Of a stretch of 64,000 nt of DNA, positions 19,233 through 28,094 are shown piece by piece. Numbering within the stretch: the first letter of the stretch is position 1; each line of letters begins with the position of its first letter. The notes beneath the pieces were generated by a model. That model saw nothing but the letters and a program-made list of their open reading frames with translations. It searched no databases and had not been told where the DNA came from. A program made the position numbers and the translations under genes. The DNA is from Myxococcales bacterium (GTDB lineage Bacteria > Myxococcota_A > Polyangia > Polyangiales > Polyangiaceae), in the NCBI GenBank assembly GCA_016712525.1, contig JADJQX010000001.1, positions 62,001 through 126,000 of the forward strand, written 5' to 3'.

Positions 19233-20153
19233 TCACGCTTCGGGGGCGTCCGGCTTCTCTTTGGTGCGGCGGATGCCGAGGCCGCGGAGCAGGGAGGGCG
19301 ACACGGTGAGGACGAGGTTCGTCGTACCGTCCTCGCGAGCTTCGCGGAGGTCGTGCCAGAGCGGGCGCATGGCGAAGAGGAGGCGGCCCTCGAGCTCGTT
19401 CACGGCGGGGCTGTCGTGCTGGGCTTGGCGGGCGGCCCTGCGATTCGCGATGGTGGCTTCGAGCTCCTTCGCGGCGTCGTTCAGGGACTTCACGGTGGAG
19501 GGGGTGATGTCGTTCGGCGCGAGGTTGAGGGTGCGGTCGTCGAGCCACTTCTTGGTGAGCGCGGCGAGGCTGCGGAACACGAGCGCGTGTTTGTCGTGGC
19601 CCTGGGACGCGCGGGCGGCGCGCAGGGCCTCTTTGTAGGGTGCGCGTGAGCCGGCGGCCTCACCGAGCTTGCGGGTCGTGCGTGTAAGGAGCTTGCTCGT
19701 GCGCGCGACGACGTCGGCGTAGGTGGCCTCGTCGGACGGGTTGGGGAGGGTGGTCTCGCCGGCGAGCGCGCTGCCGAGGGCGGTCGTGCAGTCGAAGAAC
19801 CAGCGCACGCGGGCCGGGTGGAGCCCGGGGCTCCCCGACTTCTCGGCGAGGATGCGGGCCCAGCTCATGGCGGCGCGGAAGATGTCGGACGCCTTGGTGG
19901 ACTCGGCGTTCTTGCGGCACGCGTCGGCCGGGTGCTGCGCGAGGAACGCGGCCGAAGCGGCGGCAGGCAGGGGCTCGAACGCGGCGCTCAGCGACGCGAG
20001 CTGCAGGAGCTCGCCGCGGTAGCCGATCGGCTCGCCCTCCAAGAGGAGGCCCGTGCCGTCCTCCCCTTTTTGCGCCTTCGTGCCGTTCGTGGTCTTCCCG
20101 CCCTTCGGTTTGGAGGCGGGCTTCTTCGTGGTGGTAGAAGCCTTCTTTGCCAT
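19233..20153 (-). CDS. Hypothetical helical protein with basic N-terminal tail
   Basis: 306 residues from ATG 20153. The first 30 residues are Lys/Thr-rich (MAKKASTTTKKPASKPKGGK), then the body is mostly alpha-helical, with repeated Ala/Leu heptads (FLAQHPADACRKNAES, SLNDAAKELEATIANRRAA). The basic tail suggests binding to nucleic acid or another polyanion. There is no signal peptide and no membrane helix. No known family was recognised. Codon use is typical of the region. Confidence 0.7.
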   Translation of the reverse strand: MAKKASTTTKKPASKPKGGKTTNGTKAQKGEDGTGLLLEGEPIGYRGELLQLASLSAAFEPLPAAASAAFLAQHPADACRKNAESTKASDIFRAAMSWARILAEKSGSPGLHPARVRWFFDCTTALGSALAGETTLPNPSDEATYADVVARTSKLLTRTTRKLGEAAGSRAPYKEALRAARASQGHDKHALVFRSLAALTKKWLDDRTLNLAPNDITPSTVKSLNDAAKELEATIANRRAARQAQHDSPAVNELEGRLLFAMRPLWHDLREAREDGTTNLVLTVSPSLLRGLGIRRTKEKPDAPEA

Positions 20154-20358
20154 GGGCGGAAGGCTACGGAGGGGGAGAGCCGCGCGGAAGGAAAATGTGG
20201 GGTACGCCGACGGGATCCGCCAAGTGCTTGAAATCAGTGGGGCGGGCGGACGGAAGCGGCCCTGAGCGGCGGGGCGAGCGGGCTCCGATTCCTGGGAGAG
20301 GTGGTCGGCGCCTTGGTGCCGCGCTACCGTGGATTACGCGCGCAGGAGCGTACGGCCC

Positions 20359-20658
20359 GTGAAGAGAAGCGCACCTCCAGGCACACTCCCTTCGAAGGAC
20401 GATGACGGCCTCACCGGATTCGAGGATGTCATCTTGCTTCTTTGGAACGGCAAAGATCATGAGGCGCTGAGCATCGTGGAGCAGTGGCCCTGCTGGCCGA
20501 CGAACGCCGACCTGGTGATCGTTCTCGAGGCCTACTATCGCTGCGAGCGCCCCGAGTGCATCCCGATTCTCCAAAGAATGTTGGCGCTCGGTCCCTTGCA
20601 CGAACGCGACGAGGCGGACCTCGTCGAAAGGCTCGAGCGAGCCCGCACCTGGGGATGA
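20359..20658 (+). CDS. Small hypothetical protein
   Basis: 99 residues from GTG 20359, with GGAG upstream; GTG 20329 is an alternative that adds ten residues. The body is helical: DVILLLWNGKDHEALSIVEQW, then LVIVLEAYYRCERPECIPILQRML. This looks like two helical-repeat hairpins (TPR/HEAT-like) but is too short to classify. It lies ten bases upstream of the next gene, so it is probably co-transcribed. It is the first gene of a long one-directional block of unrecognised genes with visibly less extreme third-position GC. Confidence 0.55.
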   Translation: MKRSAPPGTLPSKDDDGLTGFEDVILLLWNGKDHEALSIVEQWPCWPTNADLVIVLEAYYRCERPECIPILQRMLALGPLHERDEADLVERLERARTWG

Positions 20659-20668
20659 GACGAAGCCG

Positions 20669-21307
20669 ATGACCGCGGATGCGAGCCGGTACGACGAAGC
20701 GAAGAACGTCCTCGAGAAGAGCGAGGACGCGGTAGAGCGCTCGCGAGCGGTCGAAGCGCTCACGGATGCCCCGTTGCCGCTGCGCGACGACGTGTCGCTC
20801 ATGGCCCTCGAGGACCCCGCGAGCATCGTCGTGGCGGACGCCCTCATGTGGGTGGTCGAATGCGCGGGGAGAGGCCTCTCGGAGGAGGCGGCCGACCAAA
20901 TTCGAGCCCTATGCGCTTCGGACGATTCTCTCTCCCAGTACTATGCTGTCTGGGCCGCCGGGCGGATCGGGTTGCCCGACGTCGAGCCGATTTTCGCGGA
21001 GCTTTCGGCGGGTGCTTCCGCAGACGACGTCGCGCTCCACGTCGTCATCGCGGAGGCACGCTTCGCGCTCACGAGAGAAGCGAGGTATGCCGACGAGGTC
21101 TTCTCGTGGTTGGATGCCCCTGGGGTGTACCCTGACGACCTCTGTTTCATCGGGAACTCGGTGCTGGGCCTCGTGATCGCGGACCGGTCCCTCGCGGCGC
21201 GCGCTCGCGACGAGCTTCTCCGGAGGATGCCGACGGTGACGACCCCCTTCGTCGTCGAGGCGTGGTCGAATGTCCTGGAAGACATCGCGTACTGGAGCAA
21301 ACCGTAG
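20669..21307 (+). CDS. HEAT-like helical repeat protein
   Basis: 212 residues from ATG 20669. It has several amphipathic helix pairs: SLMALEDPASIVVADALMWVVE, SQYYAVWAAGRIGLPDVEPIFAEL and VALHVVIAEARFALTREARYADEVFSWL. The A-x-x-A-A-G-R-I-G-x-P-x-V-x-P turn is typical of HEAT/PBS-lyase-like repeats. It is cytoplasmic, with no catalytic motif. It probably mediates protein contacts. Co-directional with the small gene 10 bp upstream. Confidence 0.6.
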   Translation: MTADASRYDEAKNVLEKSEDAVERSRAVEALTDAPLPLRDDVSLMALEDPASIVVADALMWVVECAGRGLSEEAADQIRALCASDDSLSQYYAVWAAGRIGLPDVEPIFAELSAGASADDVALHVVIAEARFALTREARYADEVFSWLDAPGVYPDDLCFIGNSVLGLVIADRSLAARARDELLRRMPTVTTPFVVEAWSNVLEDIAYWSKP

Positions 21308-21427
21308 GATCCAGGCGGGCCCACCGGACGGGCTGGGCGCGAGCCGAGGACGTGTACGATGGTCGACGGTGCGGGACCGGGCTACGATGTGTACGGCGAC
21401 GTGAGGCTCGTGGGTGGAGAAGGGACG

Positions 21428-21988
21428 ATGCTGACGGCGTTGCGAAAGGCTGAGCGTTCGATGATCGAGCACGACGCGACCGCGCACGAACCGAATCGCA
21501 TCGGCCGCGAGTCCCCTCTATCGGCCCGTGCCGCTCTTGCGCACTGTGCAAAAGGCGGGCTCCTAAGCGCATGGATCGCGTGGATGGCAGCGGCGATGGC
21601 CTTCTGCCTCGTCCCTCGTCCGCCCGGCGTGGATCGAGCGACGGCCTACGTCTCCGCATTCGATCTCTTCATGCTCCTCTTTCTCGTCGTGATCGCGCAC
21701 CTCCCCGTGATTCTCCTGGGTGCCACTGTGCTCTACGGCGCCGTGGCCGCCGCCCGTGCACTGCGGCGCTCGTGCCCGCCGAAGGCGACGGTCGCCGTGA
21801 GCGTAGTCGTCGCCTCGATGGCCATCGCAGCGTCGCCGATGCTCAGTGATAGCGTGCACTTTTGGGTGAAGTACTTCTATATCGAGCGAAGCGGATCGAG
21901 CATCGCCGGGCTCGCGTTGTTCCTGAGCGTCACTTCGCCGTTGGTGTTCGCAAGCGAGCGGGCCCGAGCCGCAACGTGGGTGGGGTGA
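21428..21988 (+). CDS. Small integral membrane protein, unknown
   Basis: 186 residues from ATG 21428, chosen because GGAGAAGGG lies just upstream; ATG 21359 is open too. After about 35 polar residues there are about four membrane helices: LLSAWIAWMAAAMAFCLV, LFMLLFLVVIAHLPVILLGATVLYG, VAVSVVVASMAIAA and IAGLALFLSVTSPLVFA. No family was recognised. It lies in the + strand accessory block. Confidence 0.55.
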   Translation: MLTALRKAERSMIEHDATAHEPNRIGRESPLSARAALAHCAKGGLLSAWIAWMAAAMAFCLVPRPPGVDRATAYVSAFDLFMLLFLVVIAHLPVILLGATVLYGAVAAARALRRSCPPKATVAVSVVVASMAIAASPMLSDSVHFWVKYFYIERSGSSIAGLALFLSVTSPLVFASERARAATWVG

Positions 21989-22030
21989 GCATGGCGCGGC
22001 ACTGCAAGGACGACCGCGCCGGAGGCGAGA

Positions 22031-22378
22031 TTGGGTCCAACTAGGCCGTTTGGCAAACTGGAAGCGCTCTCGATGCTTCCCATGACGGCGCTGTTCGTCG
22101 GCTGCTGCGCCATCGTGGATGCCGTCGCCGCACGCCTTGGGCTGAACCTCAATATCCAGCTCTGGGTCTTCATGGAGCGAGCGGAGCTGATAGTCTGTCC
22201 AACTCTTGCCCTTGTCGTGGCCCTGACGGCCGGGCGGCGTCTAAACGGTTCGCTCCGCCTCGCGGTAACCCGGTCTGCTTTGGTGGTATTCGCAACACTG
22301 AGCACGCTGACCTCGGCCTATTCATTGGTCTCGAACGTCATCTGGGTCTCGTACGCGAGGTACAATGGCTGGCTCTAA
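22031..22378 (+). CDS. Small membrane protein, unknown
   Basis: 115 residues from TTG 22031. GGAGG stands six bases upstream, whereas the internal ATG at 22073 has none. Three membrane helices are visible: LPMTALFVGCCAIVDAVA, ICP-type LIVCPTLALVVALTA, and LVVFATLSTLTSAYSLV. There are no charged catalytic residues. Together with the previous gene it may form a membrane pair, but the two are not similar in sequence. Confidence 0.5.
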   Translation: MGPTRPFGKLEALSMLPMTALFVGCCAIVDAVAARLGLNLNIQLWVFMERAELIVCPTLALVVALTAGRRLNGSLRLAVTRSALVVFATLSTLTSAYSLVSNVIWVSYARYNGWL

Positions 22379-22448
22379 GCATTCGGGCTCGCCATCGGGC
22401 CGGACGAAAGGAAGCGTCCTCGCATGAAGGACCAGGCCCGCCTCCACC

Positions 22449-23747
22449 ATGGCTGAGCACGATCTCCTCGACTCTCTCGAAGCCGCGACCGAGGATGAGG
22501 AGGTCGAGCGGCACCTCGTTCGTCTCGTACGCGAGTTTCCCCTCGCCGACGCCGGAATCTGGGCATATCGGCCGGTCTCTCCTGCGGCCGACGCGTCGAT
22601 CGTCGAAGCGTGGCGGACGCACCTCCGGACGAACCCGAGCTTCGACGCGCTGGAGGCCGCGTGGACCTGGTGCCGGAACCGGAGCCCCGATGTGATCGAG
22701 CTGATCGCGGAGGGGCTTCATGCCCAATGGGACGAAATGGACGCTGACCGATGGTGGAGGCTCGTGGGGCGAATCGTCGCGGACCGGAGCCGGCTTCCGG
22801 CGACGCTCGTTCCGGACGTTCTCGTGCGTTCGACCCGGGCGAGCATGGCGTCACCGACCGCGCGATGGGCTGTCGTGCGGGCGGCCTTCATGTGCGGTGG
22901 CCATGCCAAGTCACTGCTCGAGCGCAAGATGAGGGGCGAGGAGGTCGCGTGGCACGAAGCTCCGGGTTCTGCTCTCCCGTGGGTGGCCCCCCGGCTCATG
23001 CGAGAGGACCCCAGCCTCCAGCTCGATCGCAGGTACTGGCCCTCCGCGAGCGCCACGCCACACGACGCCACTCCGAGGGAGCGAAGGCTCACCCGCCTCC
23101 TGAGCGACCTCAAGTCCCGTGAGCGATCGGTGTCGAGGCGAGCGTTCGTGACGTTGGTTCGTGAGCGGCCGGAGGTGAGCGTCTTTCCTGCCTTCTGGCA
23201 GTATCCCGGCTGGCGAATCGTCGAGAGAGCGTACTTTCGCGTCGTGACGCGGCGCTCCAGTAGCCCACGGTCCGTGAAGAACGCGCTTGGAATGCTCATC
23301 GCCTTCCCCGTATCGCGAGCGATACGGCTGATGAAGGTCGTGGACGTCATCCACGGGACTCGACCCACGGTCCCCGCGGCCTTGGCGGCTGTCGGGGCGA
23401 CGGCGCTGAGGGCCTCTTTGGCGCACGACACCTTGGAACCGCGAGACCTGGCATCGCACCTCGTTGGCTGGGTCGCTCGAAGCAGCCTCGAACACGAGGC
23501 AGGAGCCGCAGAGCGCATGCGTGATGCGACGGGCGCGCTCGAGGTGGCGTGCGCCGCGCTATTCCATACCGACCCGCGGGTGGTCCTCGGCGTCGTGGAC
23601 GGGCTCCATCAGGCGTGGGTTGGAAGAGACGACCGCGCGGTCCATCGTGTCGCGCTCGGGCTGCTCGACCTGACGGGCCAGGCTGCGGTGACCCGCTCAC
23701 GACGTCCTCGATGGCGTCACTACCGGCGATGCTGGCTCGAAGGCTAG
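22449..23747 (+). CDS. Large hypothetical helical protein
   Basis: 432 residues from ATG 22449. It is almost entirely alpha-helical, with helices about 20 residues apart: HDLLDSLEAATEDEEVERHLVRLV, FDALEAAWTWCRN, VIELIAEGLHAQWDEM and SVKNALGMLIAFPVSRAIRLMKVV. The spacing suggests HEAT or TPR-like repeats, but no repeat is clear enough to name. No signal peptide and no catalytic motif. It belongs to the + strand block. Confidence 0.6.
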   Translation: MAEHDLLDSLEAATEDEEVERHLVRLVREFPLADAGIWAYRPVSPAADASIVEAWRTHLRTNPSFDALEAAWTWCRNRSPDVIELIAEGLHAQWDEMDADRWWRLVGRIVADRSRLPATLVPDVLVRSTRASMASPTARWAVVRAAFMCGGHAKSLLERKMRGEEVAWHEAPGSALPWVAPRLMREDPSLQLDRRYWPSASATPHDATPRERRLTRLLSDLKSRERSVSRRAFVTLVRERPEVSVFPAFWQYPGWRIVERAYFRVVTRRSSSPRSVKNALGMLIAFPVSRAIRLMKVVDVIHGTRPTVPAALAAVGATALRASLAHDTLEPRDLASHLVGWVARSSLEHEAGAAERMRDATGALEVACAALFHTDPRVVLGVVDGLHQAWVGRDDRAVHRVALGLLDLTGQAAVTRSRRPRWRHYRRCWLEG

Positions 23748-23785
23748 AGCTCGCTCACCATCTCCCGAAGGGAAGCTCCCGACAC

Positions 23786-24097
23786 ATGGCTATCGACCGA
23801 AGACCGGGCAAGGCACACCTTTCCCCCCAACTTGCGCAAAGGCTGCTGAGGCTCGGGGAAACCTTCATGGGCGAGGCCGGCCACATTTTGTCCGAGGCCG
23901 CCGACGAGCTCGACCCCGACGAATGGGAGCACATGCGCACGGTGTTCGCCGAGGTCCTGTGTACGATAGGCGACGACGTCTTGTACCCCGTACGCGACAT
24001 GTACCCGGGCATGGCCAAACACCTGCGGCTGCCCGCGGCCAAGGGCAAGGTCCGCCGCTGGGGCCCGCGGCGTTCGAGCATCGCGAGGAAACCTTGA
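23786..24097 (+). CDS. Small helical protein, unknown
   Basis: 103 residues from ATG 23786, with GAAGGGAAG about 11 bases upstream; in-frame ATGs near 23711 overlap the previous gene. Three helices are visible (LSPQLAQRLLRLGETFMGEAGHIL, DEWEHMRTVFAEVLCTIGDDVLYPV and PGMAKHLRLP), with a basic C-terminus. No recognised domain. Confidence 0.5.
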   Translation: MAIDRRPGKAHLSPQLAQRLLRLGETFMGEAGHILSEAADELDPDEWEHMRTVFAEVLCTIGDDVLYPVRDMYPGMAKHLRLPAAKGKVRRWGPRRSSIARKP

Positions 24098-24173
24098 GCG
24101 CCTCGCTGCGCGTCCTAGTATCCTTGAACGACGGCCCGATGACTGCGCGCTGGCGACGCGCGAAAGCACGCGA

Positions 24174-24782
24174 ATGAGCTCCCTCGCCCACCGCACCCTG
24201 CACGACCTCCGCGCACGGTACCTGGCCCTCGCTTCGTACGAAGACGTGGGCACCGTCGTTCACGAGGGCAAGGAGATCCTCTCGTTTCACACGGAGTTTC
24301 ACCGGGCATCGCAGAGACTGACCTTCTCCGCGCGGGAGGGGGACCGAATGGTGTGCGACCTCGACTCGGCCGACCTGCGCGTCACGCGGCGACAGGTCGC
24401 CGACGCCTTGACCCGCTCCGTCCCCGACGACGGTGAGCTCGACATGGTCCTGGCGGCCTTGACCGGAGTGACCTGGGGGACGGCGCACACCGTCCCGAGG
24501 CTCTTGTTCGGGCGCGCGCTCGTGGGAAATTGCGTGGCCGACGCAAAGGCCCCCTCGCTCCTCGGACGTGGCCTCTTCGACGGCGAAGAGTGCCACGTCG
24601 TCGACCTCGGCCCCGACTGGCGGGGCAGCATCGTTGCCATGGGGGTCGAATCGTCCGCGCTGCGACGTATGGCCTGCATGACGGTCGAAACCGACACCTC
24701 GACGTCGCACACGGCGACGAGCCTCGACGACGCCTGGCTCGCTCGATCGGGCATGGTGATTCGATACTCGCCGAGGCCTTAG
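24174..24782 (+). CDS. Hypothetical protein, possible LolA-like beta fold
   Basis: 202 residues from ATG 24174. It opens with a helix (LAHRTLHDLRARYLALASYEDVGTVVH) that runs into alternating strands (ILSFHTEFHRASQRLTFSAREG, RMVCDLDSADLRV, GSIVAMGVESSALRRMACMTVETD). The initial 'Y.sYeDxGtv' followed by paired strands recalls LolA/DUF2092-like antiparallel sheets, but there is no signal peptide and the likeness is weak. No motif gives a function. Confidence 0.5.
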   Translation: MSSLAHRTLHDLRARYLALASYEDVGTVVHEGKEILSFHTEFHRASQRLTFSAREGDRMVCDLDSADLRVTRRQVADALTRSVPDDGELDMVLAALTGVTWGTAHTVPRLLFGRALVGNCVADAKAPSLLGRGLFDGEECHVVDLGPDWRGSIVAMGVESSALRRMACMTVETDTSTSHTATSLDDAWLARSGMVIRYSPRP

Positions 24783-24860
24783 GGGGTCGCTAACCATGCT
24801 CTACGCCGCCATTCTTCACGGCATGCAGGACGGTCAACGCGGCCTTCCGGACGGGCCTGG

Positions 24861-25379
24861 ATGACGAAGCGTTCTCTTCTTTGGGCGCCGTGGGTCGCCC
24901 TCAGGTGGCTCTTTTTTGGGCACTTGAGCCTCTGGCCGTTTGCCGCGCTGCTTGGGGTAGCAGGGCTCGCAAGCTTCCCCTTCGGCAGGCCGGCTCCGCT
25001 GTCTCTCGCCGTCGTCGGCTCTGTCGGGATCGCCGTGTTCGGTCCCATCCTCTTCGCCTACGCGCTCTCTCCGTTCACCTTGGCATTGGCCGCTTGGTTC
25101 ACCTTCGGTGCGAAGGTCGTGGCTCGATGGGGAGTGAGGCGTGGATGCCTTCTCGTGGTCGCCGGTGTGGGCGTCCTCGGATTGCTCCTCGATCGGCGCG
25201 AGGTGTATGCAGTCTACTTTTCTCCCCTCGAGATGGGGACCTACGCGCGCGGGTTGGTTCCGTTCCACCTCGCGACGATGACACTGGGCCCCATGATGTT
25301 CGGGCAAGGTAGAGCGCTCGTGGCGGAGGCGAGCGCGCCGAACCGCGGTTCGGGCGAGAGCGGCGATTCGGCACTCTGA
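24861..25379 (+). CDS. Membrane protein, unknown
   Basis: 172 residues from ATG 24861. Four or five membrane helices are visible, including LWPFAALLGVAGLASFPFG, LAVVGSVGIAVFGPILFAYAL, FTLALAAWFTFGAKVVA and CLLVVAGVGVLGLLLD. The C-terminal tail is polar. No family was recognised. The next gene starts 19 bp after its stop, so the two may share a transcript. Confidence 0.55.
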   Translation: MTKRSLLWAPWVALRWLFFGHLSLWPFAALLGVAGLASFPFGRPAPLSLAVVGSVGIAVFGPILFAYALSPFTLALAAWFTFGAKVVARWGVRRGCLLVVAGVGVLGLLLDRREVYAVYFSPLEMGTYARGLVPFHLATMTLGPMMFGQGRALVAEASAPNRGSGESGDSAL

Positions 25380-25397
25380 GTCAACGAAAAGGCCACG

Positions 25398-26315
25398 ATG
25401 GGACCTGACCGGGAAGAATCCACCACACTCGTGCTCGAGGCCGTCGAAGCCGGAGACTTCACGACCGCCTTCCTGCACGTCCGAGGGGCGAGCCCGGCCC
25501 GTGCTCGGCGGGCCCTCCTAGCGGCGGCGCGGTCCATGGCGATCCCGCGCGGGGACCTCGCCCAAGCGCTTGCGGCTGTTGGGGGCGCGAACGTGAGGGG
25601 ACTCTTGCGAGGGGTCGTTCTTCGTTGCCTCGAGGACCCGAGCGTCGTCGCCGAAGAGGACGCGGCCCTGCACGCGCTGTCGAACGCCGCGTCGCTGCTG
25701 CGGCTCACCTCGAGTAGGAACGCCGCGCGGCTCTTGGTGGCGTGCGTGCATTCTGATCACCGAACGGTGAGGGCAACGTCTGCTCGCTTGATCTCGGAGC
25801 TGTTGCTGCGCGAGCCGACGGTCGCCGTGCAGCGCACTCTCGAGACCGCGATCCCCTGCCTGATGGCCGGCGCCCCTCTGACCTTCGTGAACGCGCTCCC
25901 GATTCTCGTGCTGCGGAGACGTGCGGAGGTGACGAAGCGTTGGCGCGACGAGTGGCCCTCCTTCGACGTGGAAACGCGGCGGGTCGGGGCGTCGGTCGTG
26001 TCCAAGCTGCCGCTCGTGCTCGGGCTCCCGCTCGCGCTCATGGCCTTTCGTGCCGACGTCGACCTCGGCGTTCGGCTCGTGCTCGCGAACGGGCTCTTGG
26101 AGGCCCTGCCCATCCCCGACCTCACGCGTGTGATCGAGGAAGGGCTCGAAGCGGACCAGCGCGAGCTACGTCTCTCGGCCGCCGAGCTCTTGGTCCGCAC
26201 GCCCGCGCTCGCCGCGACCTTCGGCAAACGATCGGACGCGGACCCCGAGGTCCACGCCGTACTCGAGCGGAGCCGCATCGCCAGACCTGAAGCGACGGGA
26301 CCCCTAGGGTCGTGA
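25398..26315 (+). CDS. HEAT-like helical repeat protein
   Basis: 305 residues from ATG 25398, with AAGG six bases upstream. It is built of about eight helix pairs. The clearest read NAARLLVACVHSDHRTVRATSARLISELLLREP and GLPLALMAFRADVDLGVRLVLANGLLEALP, and near the end QRELRLSAAELLVRTP. Conserved positions (hydrophobic, Asp/Val/Arg turn) fit HEAT repeats. It has no signal peptide. This is the third such protein in the accessory block. It probably acts by binding another protein. Confidence 0.6.
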   Translation: MGPDREESTTLVLEAVEAGDFTTAFLHVRGASPARARRALLAAARSMAIPRGDLAQALAAVGGANVRGLLRGVVLRCLEDPSVVAEEDAALHALSNAASLLRLTSSRNAARLLVACVHSDHRTVRATSARLISELLLREPTVAVQRTLETAIPCLMAGAPLTFVNALPILVLRRRAEVTKRWRDEWPSFDVETRRVGASVVSKLPLVLGLPLALMAFRADVDLGVRLVLANGLLEALPIPDLTRVIEEGLEADQRELRLSAAELLVRTPALAATFGKRSDADPEVHAVLERSRIARPEATGPLGS

Positions 26316-26579
26316 ACGCGCAGGAAGACACACGGTCCGAGCCGCCCGCGCACGCACGAAGCGCCGTGCTCGACGCCGCGACGCCCACCTACAGGTGGGA
26401 AAGTCCAGCCGGCGACGGTGGGAGCGAGGTCCAGCGCCATGAGCTGGAGAGGTGGTCGACCATGCGGAACCGCGCTATCGTGGTGGCGACCTCGTAGGAG
26501 AACGCCGCCTCGAGCGCGCGAGGCGATCGTCGAGGACGGGGAGTGCGTCCGACGTGACGATTCGGCTTTCGTCTCCGCG

Positions 26580-27311
26580 ATGTCGAGAAAGGTCCCAAAG
26601 GCAACTTCCGTGCGAAAAAGACATGCGCTACTCGTGCCGGCGACCTTCGGCACGTACCTACTCTTGGGATGCGGAGGAGCCCAATCTCCAAGAACCGACA
26701 CGGAATCGCTGGGCCCAAGCAAGGTAGTCTATCTTCGACCACCGTCGGGATGCCCCGCGGGGACGTCTGCCAAGGGAGAGAGGCTATGCGCGGTCTGCGA
26801 CCTCTCGGAGGGAGACGCCGATTGCAGCCGAAAGTGCGACACGGGCGACGGTGACGCCTGCGCCAATCTCGCGTTCGCCTACGGCTTTGGCGCCCTTGGC
26901 CGCACACCGGACGCGACCGCCGCACGAAAGATCGCAGAACGGGGGTGTTCCCTCGGGTCGGCCGACGCCTGCGAGGCCGTCGCCGGGTGCTACAACTCCG
27001 GTATCGGCTGCGAGAAGGACCGGCAACGTGCCTTTCGAATGTGGTGGAGGCTCTGCGCGATGGGCAAGGGGTCCGCTTGCGCTTCCATCTCGAACATGTA
27101 TTTCGCCGCAGGCGACACCACGAGGGGGTTTTCCTTCGCCGAGCGAGCGTGCCATCGGGAGGACCCGGCAGGCTGCGCACGCCTCTCGGAGCGATGCGCC
27201 GAGTATCGACCGGAGGACGGCGATTGTCGACGTCGGTCGCTCGCGGAGGCATGCCGTCTCGGCGATGACGACTCGTGCGACGCCCCCGCCGCAGATAGCG
27301 GGCGACACTGA
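26580..27311 (+). CDS. Sel1-repeat lipoprotein
   Basis: 243 residues from ATG 26580. A signal with lipobox TYLLLGC puts the lipidated cysteine near residue 30. A Cys-rich segment (CAVCDLSEGDADCSRKCD) leads into Sel1-type repeats, with repeats such as GDACANLAFAYGFGALG, SADACEAVAGCYNSGIGCEKD and GSACASISNMYFAAGD. This Cys-rich variety of Sel1 repeat is common in myxobacterial lipoproteins. The role is protein-protein binding at the envelope; the partner is unknown. The stretch 26316-26579 holds no clear gene. Confidence 0.75.
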   Translation: MSRKVPKATSVRKRHALLVPATFGTYLLLGCGGAQSPRTDTESLGPSKVVYLRPPSGCPAGTSAKGERLCAVCDLSEGDADCSRKCDTGDGDACANLAFAYGFGALGRTPDATAARKIAERGCSLGSADACEAVAGCYNSGIGCEKDRQRAFRMWWRLCAMGKGSACASISNMYFAAGDTTRGFSFAERACHREDPAGCARLSERCAEYRPEDGDCRRRSLAEACRLGDDDSCDAPAADSGRH

Positions 27312-27369
27312 CACACGTGGGCACCACGAGGGTGCTCGAAGCACCGACGACGCGGAGCGATACCACCGC

Positions 27370-27861
27370 ATGCAAGACCTTCGATCCCTTCTGTCGCAGA
27401 CGGACCCGAGCAAACGTGTTCGAGCGCTGATGACGTTGCCCACGCGTCGCCGTCGACCTTCTCCCTCGGCCTACCGGCTCGTCGCCGCATTGGCGACCAG
27501 CGACCCCGACAGGGTCGTGCGTATCATGTGCTGCCACACGATGAAGTGGGCCCCGTCGGCCATCGCGCTCCCCGCGCTCTTGGGAGTATTGAGGAACCCA
27601 AGCGAGCTCGCCAGCGTACGGCAAGAGGCGATGGAGGCGCTCGCGTATCACCCGCGCGAGCGGGTGCCCGAAGCCGTCGTGGCGGCAGGGCTACGCGATC
27701 CTTCTCCGCAGGTGCGGTTCTTTGCCGCCTACACCGCAGGAGAGCTACGATTTTCGTCGACGAGGCCCGCGCTGAGGGCTCTCCTCGAGAACGATCGGGC
27801 GTCGACACCGTTCGGTCGAGTTCGCACGGCGGCTCGACGAGCCCTCGGCCAGCTCGGATGA
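27370..27861 (+). CDS. HEAT-repeat protein
   Basis: 163 residues from ATG 27370. Clear HEAT repeats of about 31 residues: DPDRVVRIMCCHTMKWAP, SVRQEAMEALAYHPRE, and DPSPQVRFFAAYTAGELRFSSTRPALRALL. The D-P-x-x-x-V-R-x-x-A-A-x-x-x-G pattern is that of PBS-lyase/HEAT_2 proteins. Its N-terminus is a basic stretch (MTLPTRRRRPSPSAY). No enzyme motif is present. The 232 bases downstream to 28095 carry nothing coding. Confidence 0.7.
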   Translation: MQDLRSLLSQTDPSKRVRALMTLPTRRRRPSPSAYRLVAALATSDPDRVVRIMCCHTMKWAPSAIALPALLGVLRNPSELASVRQEAMEALAYHPRERVPEAVVAAGLRDPSPQVRFFAAYTAGELRFSSTRPALRALLENDRASTPFGRVRTAARRALGQLG

Positions 27862-28094
27862 GCGGCTCTAACAGGCACATGCGAAACCCAAGGAGAACGA
27901 AGTGGAATTGCCCATCATCGCGACGCGGTCGAGGCGCGGTTGCTTTCTGTGCTGAAGGCAGAGCTCGAAGAGATCTTCGCGGAGCGCCGGCGTGGAGACT
28001 CGACGGGGTAGAACCGCACCGGCGGCAGAGACGGCGGCTCCAGCCACCACGGCTCCCGACACGGTAGGCACGTGCTCAACCAGGACGAACCCCA

